Positions 1-7,786 of a DNA stretch of 17,434 bases are shown one piece after another (position 1 is the first letter of the stretch; every line of letters begins with the position of its first letter). Under the pieces are notes generated by a model, which had not been told where the DNA came from, did not search any database, and saw nothing but the letters and a program-made list of their open reading frames with translations. Source of the stretch: CAMDTE01 sp034679985 (lineage in GTDB: Bacteria; Bacteroidota; Bacteroidia; Flavobacteriales; Schleiferiaceae); contig JAXITR010000042.1 of the NCBI GenBank assembly GCA_034679985.1, positions 1-17,434 of the forward strand. Direction: 5' to 3'. The position numbers and the translations under genes were made by a program.

Positions 1-1387
1 CGTGGTCGCCGTAGAAAGGTACCGTAAAGGGAAGCGTGAATATGGAGTCGTAGCTGGACAAATCATCCGCCCACAAAAACGACTCCTGACGCAACTCAAT
101 GGAGGCCGGGAAGAACCGGAACATGGCAATCAGAATGGGGAACTGCAGCAACTGGGGAATGCAACCGCCCAGCGGATTGACGCCGGCCTTGTTGTACAGC
201 GCCATCAAAGCCTGCTGCTTTTGCATGGCGTCGCCGTCCTTGTGTTTTTCGTTGATTTCGTCGATTTCCGGCTTCAAGACGCGCATCTTGGCCATGGATT
301 TGTACGACGAGAAGGTCAATGGAGACAGAGCCAACTTGATGATCAAAGACATCAAGAGAATGATCAGGCCGTAGTTTAGGCCGTAGCTGTCCAACCAGTC
401 GAAAATGGGAACCACTACGTAGCGCGAAATCCAGCCAAAAATGCCCCAGCCAAAGGGAATGATGACGTCAAAGTGGCGATCAAAGGCCACCAAATCGTGG
501 TACTTATTGGGTCCCAGGTACCAGGCACCGGCGGAATTGACCCGCCCCTCCTGCACGGTCTCCGTCAAGCTGGAAACAAAGTTCCGGGTGTGGACGGTGT
601 CTGTTTCCAAGGGCGTGGTGGACGCTACCTCCACCGCAGACCAGTTGCCGTCGCGCGTCAACAAGTTGCTGAAAAATTGTTGTTTGTAGCCCAACCAAGC
701 CAACGACGTAAAGGAATCGTCGTCGTCACTGCCGTCGGACAAGCTGACGTCGTCTGCTTCCGCAGCATCCCATCCGTAAACGGTGGTGGCCATGGCTTCG
801 GTGCTCAAACTTTTCTCGTGACGCAAAGACTGCTGTTCCCAGCGCCATTGGGTGGTGCCGTTGGCCCAGCCGGTGCCTTCTGCACGCCACTTCAGCGCAT
901 AACCGGTCTTGGGGAGAATGTAGGTCAGTCGAAGTGTTTTACCGTCCTTGGATCCGGACAAAACCACGGAGCTATCGGTTTGACTTTCTACAGCAAAAGG
1001 CCACGTGCGGGTTTCCACTTGCTTGCCGTCGGCCAAATACAAGGCGTGGTTGTCGTCCAACAACAGCAAGGAATTCTTCTGCCAATTTTTGTAGGTGCGA
1101 AGTTCCGCGCGCTTCAACTGAGCACCTGCCGTGGTCCACGTCAAGGTGACGTGTTCGTTCTGCAAGGAAACCTCGGCGGGAACAAATGCGGTATCCGAAG
1201 GCACAACCGCTGTTGCGGCGGGGGGTGTAGGTTGCTCCGTGGTTGCGGCTGTTTCAACAACGGCGGTTTCTTGGGGAGCTGGGGTCAACGACTGGGTCCA
1301 AAAACTGGCACCCACGAGAATGGCCCCAATGATCAGGAAACCAATAAGTTGATTGCGGTCGGTGCCGCCGCGATTTTCTAGAAGCAT
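1..1387 (-). CDS. yidC: Membrane protein insertase YidC (partial, C-terminus beyond left edge)
   Basis: YidC/Oxa1-family insertase, which inserts and folds inner-membrane proteins alone or with SecYEG. The visible part is 462 residues from ATG at 1387. An N-terminal membrane segment lies near residues 14-30, followed by a Pro/Thr/Ala-rich linker and a periplasmic beta domain (about 70-300) with an acidic stretch near 212-225. The conserved insertase core starts near 335. It shows SYKSMAKMRVLKPEIDEI (about 361-378), the NPLGGC motif at 404-409 and ELRQ at 431-434, all diagnostic of the family. Lys351 occupies the place of the hydrophilic-groove Arg of E. coli YidC (R366), as I recall is usual in Bacteroidota. 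The start lies 3 bases after the pyrG stop, so it is probably co-transcribed with pyrG. The missing part should hold the last transmembrane segments. Identity is secure. Confidence 0.97.
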   Translation of the reverse strand, partial: MLLENRGGTDRNQLIGFLIIGAILVGASFWTQSLTPAPQETAVVETAATTEQPTPPAATAVVPSDTAFVPAEVSLQNEHVTLTWTTAGAQLKRAELRTYKNWQKNSLLLLDDNHALYLADGKQVETRTWPFAVESQTDSSVVLSGSKDGKTLRLTYILPKTGYALKWRAEGTGWANGTTQWRWEQQSLRHEKSLSTEAMATTVYGWDAAEADDVSLSDGSDDDDSFTSLAWLGYKQQFFSNLLTRDGNWSAVEVASTTPLETDTVHTRNFVSSLTETVQEGRVNSAGAWYLGPNKYHDLVAFDRHFDVIIPFGWGIFGWISRYVVVPIFDWLDSYGLNYGLIILLMSLIIKLALSPLTFSSYKSMAKMRVLKPEIDEINEKHKDGDAMQKQQALMALYNKAGVNPLGGCIPQLLQFPILIAMFRFFPASIELRQESFLWADDLSSYDSIFTLPFTVPFYGDH

Positions 1388-1390
1388 GAA

Positions 1391-3010
1391 TCAGTGCGAT
1401 TGTGCGTGGCGCAAGCCCGCTTGAACAAAGGAAACAAAAAGCGGGTGCGGATGAGCAACGGTGCTCTTGTACTCCGGATGGTACTGCACCCCAACAAACC
1501 AGGGGTGCGCAGGAATTTCTACCACCTCCACCAAACCTGTCTCCGGATTGATGCCGCTGGGAACCATGCCTGCGTTGCGCAAATCGTCCAAGTAGGCGTT
1601 ATTGAACTCAAAACGGTGGCGGTGGCGCTCGGAAATAACGGACGCACCTCCGTAAACATCGGAAGCCAAAGTTCCCGGTTGAAGTGCGCAATCGCAGGCC
1701 CCTAAACGCATGGTGCCGCCTTTGTGGGTCACGGATTTTTGCTCTTCCATCAGGTCAATGACGGCGTCTGGCGTGTGGGGATTAACCTCGCGGCTGTTGG
1801 CCTCTTTCTTGCCCAAAACGTTGCGGGCGTACTCTATAACGCTGGCCTGCATGCCAAAGCAAATGCCCAAGAACGGAATGTTCTGGGTACGAGCGAGGCG
1901 AACCGCTTCAATCTTGCCTTCAAATCCACGTTCGCCAAAACCGGGAGCCACCAAAACACCGTTCAGGCCGCTCAGTTGTTCGGAAATCGTGGAGGGGTCC
2001 AAATGTTCGGAGTGAATCCACTCCACTTGGACTTGGGTGTTGTTCGCAACACCGGCGTGAATGAGGGCCTCAGCGATGGATTTGTACGCATCCTTAAGTT
2101 CCACGTACTTCCCAATCAAGCCAATGCGCACCGTTTGTGTCGGATGCAGCAGGCGCTCCACAAAGGAACTCCAAGCGCTCATGTCTGCGGGCTGCTCGCT
2201 GGTGAGACCCAATTTTTGCATGACCACGCCGTCCATGTTTTGCTTCTGCAGCAAAAGCGGTACTTCGTAGATGGTGCGGGCGTCCAAGGACTCAATGACC
2301 GCATCGCGGGTCACGTTGGTGAACAAGGCCAGCTTGGCCTTCATGTCGTCGGTAAGGGGATGTTCCGCGCGGCAAACTAGGATGTCTGGCTGAACGCCAG
2401 ACTCTTGCAGCATTTTTACGCTGTGCTGGGTGGGCTTGGTTTTCAACTCACCAGTTGCCTTCAAATAGGGAACCAAGGTGAGGTGGATGGAAAGGCAATT
2501 TCGGCCCAGTTCCCAACGCAATTGACGGACGGTCTCGATGTACGGAAGGGCTTCGATGTCCCCCACCGTTCCGCCGATCTCGGTAATGACCACGTCGTAC
2601 TTGCCGGTATCGCCCAGCAAGCGAATGCGACGCTTGATTTCGTCCGTGATGTGGGGAATGACCTGAACCGTTTTGCCCAAGTAATCGCCGCGGCGTTCCT
2701 TTTCAATGACGCTTTGGTAGATGCGTCCGGTGGTTACGTTGTTGGCCTGGGAGGTGGGACGGTCCAAAAAGCGCTCGTAGTGACCCAAATCCAAATCAGT
2801 CTCAGCGCCGTCGTCCGTCACAAAACACTCTCCGTGCTCGTAGGGATTCAGGGTACCCGGATCAATATTGATGTACGGGTCCAGCTTTTGAATGGTTACG
2901 GAAAATCCACGGGACTGCAAAAGAGCTGCCAAAGAGGAAGAAACGATTCCCTTGCCGAGGGAAGAGGTCACGCCGCCGGTGACGAAAATGTACTTGGTAG
3001 AATCGGCCAT
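1391..3010 (-). CDS. pyrG: CTP synthase (glutamine-hydrolysing)
   Basis: Converts UTP, ATP and glutamine to CTP, the last step of pyrimidine nucleotide synthesis, in the cytoplasm. The protein is 539 residues from ATG at 3010, a usual family length. The N-terminal synthetase domain begins with KYIFVTGGVTSSLGKGI (P-loop-like) and contains KLDPYINIDPGTLNPYEHGE and the GGTVGDIE motif. The C-terminal class I glutamine amidotransferase domain (from about 290) carries the nucleophile Cys384 in FLGICFGMQ and the His511/Glu513 pair in YHPEYK. An in-frame TTG three codons upstream (3019) is possible, but ATG agrees with the family N-terminus. The TonB-dependent receptor ends 19 bases upstream and yidC starts 3 bases downstream. 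A TATTTTTG element 6 bases before the ATG may give it an extra promoter. No anomaly seen. Confidence 0.98.
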   Translation of the reverse strand: MADSTKYIFVTGGVTSSLGKGIVSSSLAALLQSRGFSVTIQKLDPYINIDPGTLNPYEHGECFVTDDGAETDLDLGHYERFLDRPTSQANNVTTGRIYQSVIEKERRGDYLGKTVQVIPHITDEIKRRIRLLGDTGKYDVVITEIGGTVGDIEALPYIETVRQLRWELGRNCLSIHLTLVPYLKATGELKTKPTQHSVKMLQESGVQPDILVCRAEHPLTDDMKAKLALFTNVTRDAVIESLDARTIYEVPLLLQKQNMDGVVMQKLGLTSEQPADMSAWSSFVERLLHPTQTVRIGLIGKYVELKDAYKSIAEALIHAGVANNTQVQVEWIHSEHLDPSTISEQLSGLNGVLVAPGFGERGFEGKIEAVRLARTQNIPFLGICFGMQASVIEYARNVLGKKEANSREVNPHTPDAVIDLMEEQKSVTHKGGTMRLGACDCALQPGTLASDVYGGASVISERHRHRFEFNNAYLDDLRNAGMVPSGINPETGLVEVVEIPAHPWFVGVQYHPEYKSTVAHPHPLFVSFVQAGLRHAQSH

Positions 3011-3016
3011 CGGCTG

Positions 3017-3024
3017 CAAAAATA
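3017..3024 (-). promoter_or_regulatory. Candidate -7 promoter element before pyrG
   Basis: Reading the minus strand, TATTTTTG matches the Bacteroidota -7 consensus TAnnTTTG in full and lies 6 bases before the pyrG ATG, in the gap after the receptor gene. No TTTG -33 element stands at the usual distance. If active, it would give an almost leaderless pyrG-yidC transcript. It could also be chance in a T-rich gap. Confidence 0.4.
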
Positions 3025-3029
3025 CGACT

Positions 3030-5387
3030 TTAAAATGCGTAACTCAGCATGAGCGTGGGCATAAATGGCAACTGATTGACGCGCTTGCGCTTGACGGCGT
3101 CGTAGTAAAAAATATTGCCCCGGTTGTACACGTTCGTTGCCGCCAAGGCCGCCTCAAAACGATTGTGCTTTCCGGATTTCCAAACCCGCTTCAACGTTGC
3201 GTCCAAACGGTGGTAGATGGGGAGTCTGGCGCTGTTCAAATCGCCGTACAGAATGCCCAACTGGCCGTTTTCGCGGGCGTAGTCGTAGCTCAAATCCGCC
3301 CCGCCAACGGGCGTTACGAAGGGTTGGTTTTGGAAATAACCGCGGATGGGCGTGAAGGGAAAACCGGTGCCCAGGTTCCAGCGCAGGTTGAATTCCCAGG
3401 GCATTTCCTTGCCTTCGCCCCACTTGTAAGCCACCACGGCGTTGGCGTTGTGCCGACGGTCAAAATGCGGCGCGTACCATTGGGTGCCGTCGAATCGTCG
3501 AACACGTCCCAACGAGTAAGTGCCCCAGAAATACCAATGCGGATCTTCGTACTTCACCAAGAAATCAAGCCCCATGGCGTTTCCGCGTTCCACCATGAAG
3601 TCCTTGCGAAGGATTTCCGGTTTGTCGCTGTAGGCGTCGGAATCGTCGTAAAGTTTGAAGCGGTTGATGTTGGTGATCAAGTGGAAGGCCTTCAGGTAAC
3701 CTTCCACCTCCAACGTCCAACGCGGGGTCAGGTTCCACTCCGTACCCAAAACGGCATGGGTTGCGGTTTGCAGTTTGGAAGTTACGGGAGCACCGTCGAA
3801 CGTACTGGGTACGTCTCCGCTTCCGCTCAAGAAACCGTAGAACAAATTCACTACGTCGCGGTCTGAGTTGGCCGCCACCAAATTCTGGGAATACATTCCA
3901 CCGGAGGCCTTGATGCGCAGGTATTCTGTAGCGTTGTACTTCAAGCCCAAACGCGGTTCCGGACGCACAATGCCCAAAGCTCCGTAATTGTGGACCCGGA
4001 AACCGGGCTCCACCAACCAGCGGCCGGTTTGGTAGCGGTATTGGAGGTATCCGGCCACTTCCGTGGTGTTGTCGTTCTGCTGCAAAACGCGCCCAACCCC
4101 ATTGGTAAAACGGTACTTCGTGTTGTACCCGATCATTTCCAACCCGTAGGTGAGCTGGTCGTACTTGCGCATGAAGTAGGTAAAGTCCAAACCACCATTG
4201 AAACCGTCGATGGAGGATTCGCGCGGACGTCCGGCGATTTCCGTGCTGGAAATGGAGTAGTCCGACTGTGCGAAGTGCGCCTTGATGATGGTGGAACTGG
4301 ACGGCGGTACAATGGTCATGTCTGCGCCGTAGCCGGTGGCCACCCAACCGATGGCCTTGTCCACCGCCAATTGGGTGCCGTCCTCAAACCGGAAGCCGAA
4401 CACGTTGGCGTTGGAGCCGTTGCGGCCCTGAAAACCGTATTTTCCGTACACGTCGGTAAACGTAAAAGGAAGTCCCCCGAATTCGGTTTTAACGTAGGGG
4501 TAAAATAGGCCCGCCGTCTGATCCAAATACGACTTTTTGGCCGTGAGCAGCAATGAACTGGGGGCGATGCCGTCTACCTTCTTGCCAATGGGGACCTCCA
4601 CCAATGCCCGGCTCATGTAGGTACTGGAGCTGACTTTTCCCGCCACGCGCTGGCGGTTTCCCAAACGGGTTTTGATGTCCATCACGGACGAATTACGGCC
4701 GCCGTACTGGGCATTGAAACCGGCCGTGTAAATGTCTGCAGACTTCAGGATGTCCGTTTCAAAGACCGAGAAAAAACCGATGCTGTGGAAGGGATTGTAC
4801 AAAATCATTCCGTCCAGCTTGACCAAATTCTGGATGGGGGCGCCACCGCGGATGTACAGCTGGCCGCCTTGGTCTCCCGTGGATACCACCCCCGGAAGTA
4901 CCTGAACCGCGCGCACCAAATCCGGCTCGCCCCCAATGGAAAAGGTTTGAATGTTTTTGGCCGACAAATTGATTTGAGCAGTCATGACCTTGCCCTGCGC
5001 CTCTTGACGTTTGGCGGTAACGTTGGCGTCTTTCAAAACGGTGGACTCCTCCTCCAAATAAAAGGTTTCCGACGGCACCTTTCCGGCGCGCAAAACAACT
5101 TTCCGAGCGGCTTTTTGGTAACCAAACAACTGAACCTCCAAAGTGTAGTCGCCAAAAGGCAACTGATTGACCTGGAAATAACCCTCCTTGTTGGTGGAAA
5201 CCAATCCTCCCTTGGGAAGCACCTTAACGGAGACGCCTTCCAACGGCAATTGGGTGGATTTCTCAAACACGTAACCGCGCACCACCCCCGTGGTTTGAGC
5301 GGCCAAAGGCACCGATGTTATCAGGGCCCAAAAACCAAAAGCTAAAGCTACCATCCGGCTGGCCGGAACGCGTAAATTCAATTTCAT
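3030..5387 (-). CDS. TonB-dependent outer-membrane receptor with carboxypeptidase-regulatory-like domain
   Basis: Outer-membrane active transporter powered by TonB/ExbBD; the substrate cannot be told from sequence. It has 785 residues. A signal peptide covers residues 1-30 (hydrophobic core, then PLAA before Gln31). A carboxypeptidase-regulatory-like (CarboxypepD_reg) beta-sandwich follows at about 33-113. A TonB-box-like stretch, VLKDANVTA, is near 117-125. The plug domain (about 145-240) contains LYIRGGAPIQNLVKLDGM. The rest is the barrel, rich in alternating aromatic strands and ending in Phe (LMLSYAF), as outer-membrane barrels usually do. There is no SusD-like lipoprotein gene beside it, so it is not a typical SusCD glycan-uptake pair. 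Its ATG overlaps the holA stop by 4 bases (ATGA), implying translational coupling to a replication gene. Siderophore, vitamin or peptide uptake are all open. Confidence 0.93.
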   Translation of the reverse strand: MKLNLRVPASRMVALAFGFWALITSVPLAAQTTGVVRGYVFEKSTQLPLEGVSVKVLPKGGLVSTNKEGYFQVNQLPFGDYTLEVQLFGYQKAARKVVLRAGKVPSETFYLEEESTVLKDANVTAKRQEAQGKVMTAQINLSAKNIQTFSIGGEPDLVRAVQVLPGVVSTGDQGGQLYIRGGAPIQNLVKLDGMILYNPFHSIGFFSVFETDILKSADIYTAGFNAQYGGRNSSVMDIKTRLGNRQRVAGKVSSSTYMSRALVEVPIGKKVDGIAPSSLLLTAKKSYLDQTAGLFYPYVKTEFGGLPFTFTDVYGKYGFQGRNGSNANVFGFRFEDGTQLAVDKAIGWVATGYGADMTIVPPSSSTIIKAHFAQSDYSISSTEIAGRPRESSIDGFNGGLDFTYFMRKYDQLTYGLEMIGYNTKYRFTNGVGRVLQQNDNTTEVAGYLQYRYQTGRWLVEPGFRVHNYGALGIVRPEPRLGLKYNATEYLRIKASGGMYSQNLVAANSDRDVVNLFYGFLSGSGDVPSTFDGAPVTSKLQTATHAVLGTEWNLTPRWTLEVEGYLKAFHLITNINRFKLYDDSDAYSDKPEILRKDFMVERGNAMGLDFLVKYEDPHWYFWGTYSLGRVRRFDGTQWYAPHFDRRHNANAVVAYKWGEGKEMPWEFNLRWNLGTGFPFTPIRGYFQNQPFVTPVGGADLSYDYARENGQLGILYGDLNSARLPIYHRLDATLKRVWKSGKHNRFEAALAATNVYNRGNIFYYDAVKRKRVNQLPFMPTLMLSYAF

Positions 5388-6394
5388 ACCAGTATTTTAA
5401 ACAACAACTCGCGCAGCAATTCGTCGGTGGTGGCACCTCCCGTTCGCACGCCCTTGAAGGCCAAATCGGCCTCGCGAAGGTAACGCACAATCCGCACGAG
5501 TTTGGCTTGGGGATACTTGGCGCAAATGGCTTCGTAATCCTTCAAAGCGTACGGGTTTTTCTGCCCCATGGCTGCACCTGCTGCGGCGCTGCCCAAATGC
5601 CTTAAACTGCCGTAAACAAGTGCTTTTCCAAAGGTTGCGTACAAAAAACCCAAGGTCATGGGCAACGGGGTGCTCTTGGTTTGTTTGGACAGACCGTCTG
5701 CGATTCGGTACGCGCGGTTGGGATCTTTGTTGACCAAAGCACGGATCAATTCCAAATTGTTGAACTCGCGGGAAATTCCCACGTGTTTCTCCACCTCCAC
5801 CGGCGTAACCATCCCACCTTCACCCAAAGCCACCGCAAGTTTGTCCAACTCGTGGGCCAGTCGGGTTAAATCCGTGCCGACGGATTCGTAGAGCAAGGAG
5901 ATGGCCGTATCCTCGATTTTCAAAACGCGTCGGGTAGACTCCGAGCGGATCCAAGCCTTCGCTTGGCCTTCGTTTAATGGGATCGCTTCAATGTACGCGT
6001 GGTGGTTGGCCAGCAAGCTTTTGTACCCCTCCCGGCGCTTGTCTGGGGTCTTGCCCATGAACGCCAAAAAAAGCACCGTAGTGGGATTGGGATTCTTGAA
6101 ATAGGCCGACAGCGCTTCAAAGTCGCGCAGGTTTTGCGCTTCCCGCACCACCACCAAAACGCGGTCTGCCATGAGGGGGAACCGTCGGGCCTCAGACACT
6201 ACATCCGCGGCAGAAACGTCCCGACCGTACAAAATACTGGCGTTAAACGCCTTTTCGTCCTCCGTCAACGCCGTAGCCTCCAACCGATCGCACAAAGCGT
6301 CGATGAAGTACGTTTCGGCACCGGCCGCAACCACCACCGGAGGAAACTCCCGTCGGGAAAAACCCTCCAATAAAGATGCGTACGTGTGTGCCAC
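5384..6394 (-). CDS. holA: DNA polymerase III subunit delta (clamp loader)
   Basis: The delta subunit opens the beta sliding clamp during loading at the replication fork. The protein is 336 residues from GTG at 6394, a normal family length. The N-terminal domain shows the conserved GAETYFIDALCDRLE stretch (about 25-39). The middle has the lid/AAA-like region (GTDLTRLAHELDKLA, about 173-187). The signature VGISREFNNLELIRAL lies at 205-220, and the C-terminal collar domain has the GQKNPYALKDYEAI motif at 277-290. The frame stays open to 6475, but those upstream codons overlap the rlmH coding region and the -7 element. GTG, 6 bases after TATCTTTG, is therefore the better start. It is the second gene of the minus-strand unit and overlaps the following receptor gene by 4 bases. 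Confidence 0.92.
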   Translation of the reverse strand: MAHTYASLLEGFSRREFPPVVVAAGAETYFIDALCDRLEATALTEDEKAFNASILYGRDVSAADVVSEARRFPLMADRVLVVVREAQNLRDFEALSAYFKNPNPTTVLFLAFMGKTPDKRREGYKSLLANHHAYIEAIPLNEGQAKAWIRSESTRRVLKIEDTAISLLYESVGTDLTRLAHELDKLAVALGEGGMVTPVEVEKHVGISREFNNLELIRALVNKDPNRAYRIADGLSKQTKSTPLPMTLGFLYATFGKALVYGSLRHLGSAAAGAAMGQKNPYALKDYEAICAKYPQAKLVRIVRYLREADLAFKGVRTGGATTDELLRELLFKILV

Positions 6395-6400
6395 AGGCGC

Positions 6401-6408
6401 CAAAGATA
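6401..6408 (-). promoter_or_regulatory. Candidate -7 promoter element before holA
   Basis: TATCTTTG on the minus strand is a perfect TAnnTTTG match in the 19-base gap between the rlmH stop (6414) and the holA GTG (6394). The spacing to the start is 6 bases, the same as for the pyrG element. I see no -33 TTTG at the expected distance. Confidence 0.5.
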
Positions 6409-6413
6409 GGGGT

Positions 6414-6839
6414 TTACGCGTGGTGGTAGGGTTCGTTTCGCAGAATGGTGTGCGCGCGGTACAGCTGCTCCACAAAGACCAAACGCACCATGTCGTGGGT
6501 GAGGGTCATGGGGCCCAAAGCCAACTGAAACGACGATTTGGCCCGAAAATCCTCCGGAAAACCGTAGGCATCGCCCACCGCAAAAACCAAGCGCTTGGGG
6601 CCGCTGTTCATCCACTTTTGCATCTGCTGCGCAAATCCGGTGGAGGGCAACAGTGCCCCGTGTTCGTCCAGCAAAACGAGATAATCCCCTGGTTTCAAGG
6701 CGCTCGTGAGGCGGTCCGCCGCGGAAACCACTACATGACTGAATTCCGTATAGCGCTGCAACCGTTTGGCGTACAGCAAAATCCCCTCTTTGAGGTATCC
6801 TTCCTGGGTGGCTCCAACGGTGAGTAATACGGTTTGCAC
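6414..6839 (-). CDS. rlmH: 23S rRNA (pseudouridine1915-N3)-methyltransferase RlmH
   Basis: SPOUT-class methyltransferase that uses S-adenosylmethionine to methylate pseudouridine 1915 in helix 69 of 23S rRNA. It is 141 residues from GTG at 6839. Family motifs are KRLQRY (25-30), LLDEHG (56-61), MNSGPKRLVFAVGDAYGF (77-94) and MTLTHDMVRLVFVEQLYR (111-128), with the C-terminal NEPYHH (135-140). The protein is about 14 residues shorter than the usual 155-157, the loss falling in the loop before KPGD (49-52). The normally GG cofactor-loop motif reads G89-D90. No ATG gives a better start; GTG is 19 bases after a TACCTTTG element. It is the first gene of the minus-strand unit and divergent from nadC. 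Confidence 0.93.
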   Translation of the reverse strand: MQTVLLTVGATQEGYLKEGILLYAKRLQRYTEFSHVVVSAADRLTSALKPGDYLVLLDEHGALLPSTGFAQQMQKWMNSGPKRLVFAVGDAYGFPEDFRAKSSFQLALGPMTLTHDMVRLVFVEQLYRAHTILRNEPYHHA

Positions 6840-6851
6840 GGTGCTGTTTTG

Positions 6852-6866
6852 TACCTTGCAAAGGTA
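6852..6866. repeat. Small inverted repeat in the rlmH/nadC divergent promoter
   Basis: TACCTT and AAGGTA are separated by GCA. The minus-strand reading supplies the perfect -7 element TACCTTTG for rlmH, and the plus-strand reading gives the related TACCTTGC 18 bases before the nadC ATG. It may serve as two face-to-face -7 boxes or as a regulator site. The plus-strand promoter is weak: a TTTG lies upstream at 6833-6836, but with only 15 bases of spacing. Confidence 0.45.
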
Positions 6867-6888
6867 GTTCACACCCCATGGATGCCAA
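6859..6888 (-). promoter_or_regulatory. Promoter of rlmH (-33/-7 pair)
   Basis: On the minus strand, TTG at 6888-6886 is followed after 19 bases by TACCTTTG at 6866-6859. Both elements and the spacing fit the Bacteroidota -33/-7 promoter (TTTG, TAnnTTTG). The rlmH GTG follows 19 bases later. The -33 element lies inside the first codons of the divergent nadC gene. Confidence 0.6.
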
Positions 6889-7786
6889 TCATTTCTCCTC
6901 TTTTGAGCTCGTTTGCGGATCCCGTACGGAAGACGTTGACGCCCTGATTCGGGCGGCATTGGCTGAGGATTTGGGCACCGGAAGGACGGATTTTCCCGGG
7001 GACCACTCGGCCCTGGCGTGCTTTGGCCCTGCCGAACGCGGACGTGCGGTTCTGCGCGCTAAGGAAACGGGCGTTTTGGCCGGGGTGGATTTGGTTCCCT
7101 TGGTGCTTCAGGCCGTGGATGAAGCACTCGTGTGGAAACCCAATTGCACCGACGGATCCCCCCTGGAACCGGGAACGGTGGTGGGTTGGGCGGAAGGTCC
7201 GTTGGTTTCTTTGTTGACGGCGGAGCGCACCTTGCTAAACTTTGTGCAGCGTTTGAGCGGCGTGGCGTCTGCTGCCCGGCGCTGGACGCAACGCGTGGAA
7301 GGCACGGGAGTGACGCTATTGGACACCCGAAAAACCACCCCCGGCTGGCGAGACTTGGAAAAGTACGCGGTTCGAACCGGAGGCGCCCAGAACCACCGCC
7401 AAGGGTTGTACGACCTCATCATGCTTAAGGACAACCACATCGACTTTTGCGGCGGCATTCCCCAAGCCGTGGAGCGCGTTCAAGCGTACCTGAAAAAATA
7501 CGATCAATCGCTGCGCATTGAGGTGGAAGCCCGCTCCTTGGCCGATGTGGAGCTGGCCTTGAATACCCCGGGAATAGACATCCTGATGCTGGACAACTTC
7601 ACCCCGGAACAATGCCGCGTGGCGGTGAAATTGATCGACGGCCGCTTGCAAACCGAAGCTTCGGGCGGCATTACGGAACAAACCCTCCGCGCTTATGCCG
7701 AAACAGGCGTAGACACCATTTCCCTAGGGGCGTTGACGCACAGCGTAAAGAGTTTGGACTTGAACTTTAAAGCAGTTTGCGCATGA
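6878..7786 (+). CDS. nadC: Nicotinate-nucleotide diphosphorylase (carboxylating), quinolinate phosphoribosyltransferase
   Basis: Makes nicotinate mononucleotide from quinolinate and PRPP with loss of CO2, in de novo NAD synthesis. The protein is 302 residues. Family motifs occur in order: AEDLG (29-33), AERTLLNFVQRLSGVAS (115-131), LLDTRKTTPG (147-156), YAVRTGGAQNHR (163-174), IMLKDNHI (181-188), EVEARS (215-220), ILMLDNF (235-241), EASGGIT (260-266) and GVDTISLGALTHS (277-289). The basic and acidic residues binding quinolinate and PRPP are present. It has an N-terminal extension of about 15 residues and a loop of about six extra residues after AEDLG, where relatives usually read EDxGxGDxT. 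The start is the ATG at 6878 after the divergent promoter. The stop overlaps the next start (ATGA). Confidence 0.97.
   Translation: MDANHFSSFELVCGSRTEDVDALIRAALAEDLGTGRTDFPGDHSALACFGPAERGRAVLRAKETGVLAGVDLVPLVLQAVDEALVWKPNCTDGSPLEPGTVVGWAEGPLVSLLTAERTLLNFVQRLSGVASAARRWTQRVEGTGVTLLDTRKTTPGWRDLEKYAVRTGGAQNHRQGLYDLIMLKDNHIDFCGGIPQAVERVQAYLKKYDQSLRIEVEARSLADVELALNTPGIDILMLDNFTPEQCRVAVKLIDGRLQTEASGGITEQTLRAYAETGVDTISLGALTHSVKSLDLNFKAVCA

Noticed and set aside
473..1381. 302-codon open frame on the plus strand
   Set aside because: It lies wholly antisense to the well-supported yidC gene, has a protein sequence without recognisable family features and reflects codon bias of the real gene.
3010..3019. 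TTG at 3019 as the pyrG start
   Set aside because: It would overlap the -7 element, and the ATG at 3010 gives the N-terminus usual for the family.
1724..3866. Several long plus-strand open frames opposite pyrG and the receptor gene
   Set aside because: They are antisense shadows of genes with clear family motifs; their translations are Gly/Val/His-rich and featureless.
3030..5387. SusC-type receptor of a polysaccharide utilisation locus
   Set aside because: No SusD-like lipoprotein, glycoside hydrolase or sensor gene lies next to it, and it is shorter than typical SusC proteins of about 1000 residues.
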